Shown here: positions 5,760 through 5,929 of the stretch, piece by piece | Position numbering within the stretch: position 1 is the stretch's first letter | Layout: every line of letters begins with the position of its first letter | Source of the DNA: Pseudomonadota bacterium | Lineage (GTDB): Bacteria > Pseudomonadota > Gammaproteobacteria > Burkholderiales > Sulfuriferulaceae | Direction: 5' to 3' | Assembly (NCBI GenBank): GCA_021790625.1 | Contig: JAJYGL010000198.1 | Coordinates: 1-5,929 of the forward strand | DNA length: 5,929 bases | Notes under the pieces: model-generated | What the model was told of the DNA's origin: nothing | The model's database searches: none | The model's input: the letters and a program-made list of their open reading frames with translations, nothing else | Made by a program: the position numbers and the translations under genes

Positions 5760-5824
5760 GCACGCCTGGAAAGCGTGTTCAGGATAATATCCTGACGGGG
5801 GTTCGAATCCCCCTCTCTCCGCCA
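5760..5824 (+). other. Attachment site: 3' portion of a tRNA-Ser(GGA) gene
   Basis: The fragment folds as the second half of a class II tRNA: anticodon stem CACGC/GCGTG (5761-5765, 5773-5777) with loop CTGGAAA (anticodon GGA, 5768-5770), a long variable arm CAGGAT/ATCCTG (5780-5785, 5789-5794), a T-arm GGGGG/CCCCC with TTCGAAT loop (5797-5813), the 3' acceptor strand (5814-5820), discriminator G and encoded CCA (5822-5824). The D-arm and 5' acceptor strand are missing; AT-rich element DNA precedes it. This is the expected product of integration in the anticodon region, where the element's copy rebuilds the intact gene at the far end. Confidence 0.9.
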
Positions 5825-5929
5825 GATTGCCTGCTTCCGGAGTCGCATTGGGTATTCAGCGACCCTATACACGGGAGGTCATGGTGATTTGCCTGCATTA
5901 TCCCGCTCGGCAAAAACCTCTTTGGCGGC
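5825..5929. other. Host chromosome flank after the attachment site
   Basis: Sequence after the tRNA end is less AT-rich than the integrase leader and should be the original chromosomal neighbourhood downstream of the tRNA-Ser gene. A purine-rich GGGAGG (5873-5878) lies just before ATG at 5880 and GTG at 5883, which could begin a rightward gene, but too little remains to judge. Confidence 0.5.

Larger units (their letters stand above)
1..5824. mobile_element. Integrative mobilizable element (right part), MOBC type, in tRNA-Ser(GGA)
   Basis: A tyrosine recombinase gene lies beside a 3' tRNA-Ser fragment, and the same segment carries an AlpA-like regulator, a replication-type protein, a type IV coupling ATPase and a MOBC-type relaxase. 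No type IV secretion channel genes are seen, so the element looks mobilizable rather than self-transmissible, at least within this window. The right boundary is at or inside the tRNA fragment ending near 5824. The left boundary is not visible: the intact tRNA-Ser gene that should mark it is absent, so the element must extend past position 1, unless the GC-rich repeat region at 1-360 is a later insertion. Confidence 0.75.

Noticed and set aside
5760..5824. Complete functional tRNA-Ser gene
   Set aside because: The 5' acceptor strand and D-arm are absent; AT-rich sequence unlike tRNA precedes the anticodon stem.
5880..5929. Start of a rightward gene at the window edge
   Set aside because: GGGAGG is too close to the ATG, the choice of GTG is uncertain, and only about 16 codons are visible with no recognisable motif.

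Overview
The window holds the right-hand part of an integrative mobilizable element (IME) inserted in a tRNA-Ser(GGA) gene, followed by about 105 bp of host chromosome. The attachment site encodes its CCA end, the integrase promoter is a plain sigma70 type, and Shine-Dalgarno sites are clear. Together with the protein families seen, this suggests a proteobacterium (gamma or beta class); the genus cannot be read from the sequence.

Layout, left to right. Positions 1-412 carry no convincing gene. This stretch is GC-rich and full of inverted and direct repeats: a branched palindrome at 2-138, two spaced direct repeats 93 bp apart at 141-263, and a 12-bp perfect hairpin at 361-390. It is the best place to look for an origin of transfer, but that is an inference. 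A tight leftward operon follows (413-3977, minus strand). In order of transcription it encodes an AlpA-like DNA-binding protein with an AT-hook-like tail, a winged-helix replication-type protein, a membrane-anchored VirD4/TraG-type coupling ATPase, and a small relaxase of the MOBC (CloDF13 MobC / pAD1 TraX) type. Each gene overlaps the next by 4, 8 and 11 bases. The leader of the operon contains two mutually exclusive hairpins.

To the right are an AT-richer membrane protein of unknown function (4066-4527), apparently expressed from a leaderless promoter, and a tyrosine recombinase (4644-5654). The integrase has a near-consensus promoter and paired TGTGGCAA repeats in its leader. At 5760-5824 lies the 3' portion of a tRNA-Ser(GGA) gene without its 5' half, the signature of an integration boundary. 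The intact tRNA gene should lie beyond the left edge of the window.

Proposed joint working: the integrase, probably with the AlpA-like protein as excision or expression factor, excises the element. The replication-type protein may let the circle replicate. The relaxase nicks the DNA and its own coupling protein hands the complex to a type IV secretion channel supplied by another element, since no channel genes are visible here. This resembles the CloDF13 strategy (own coupling protein plus MOBC relaxase) on an integrated element.
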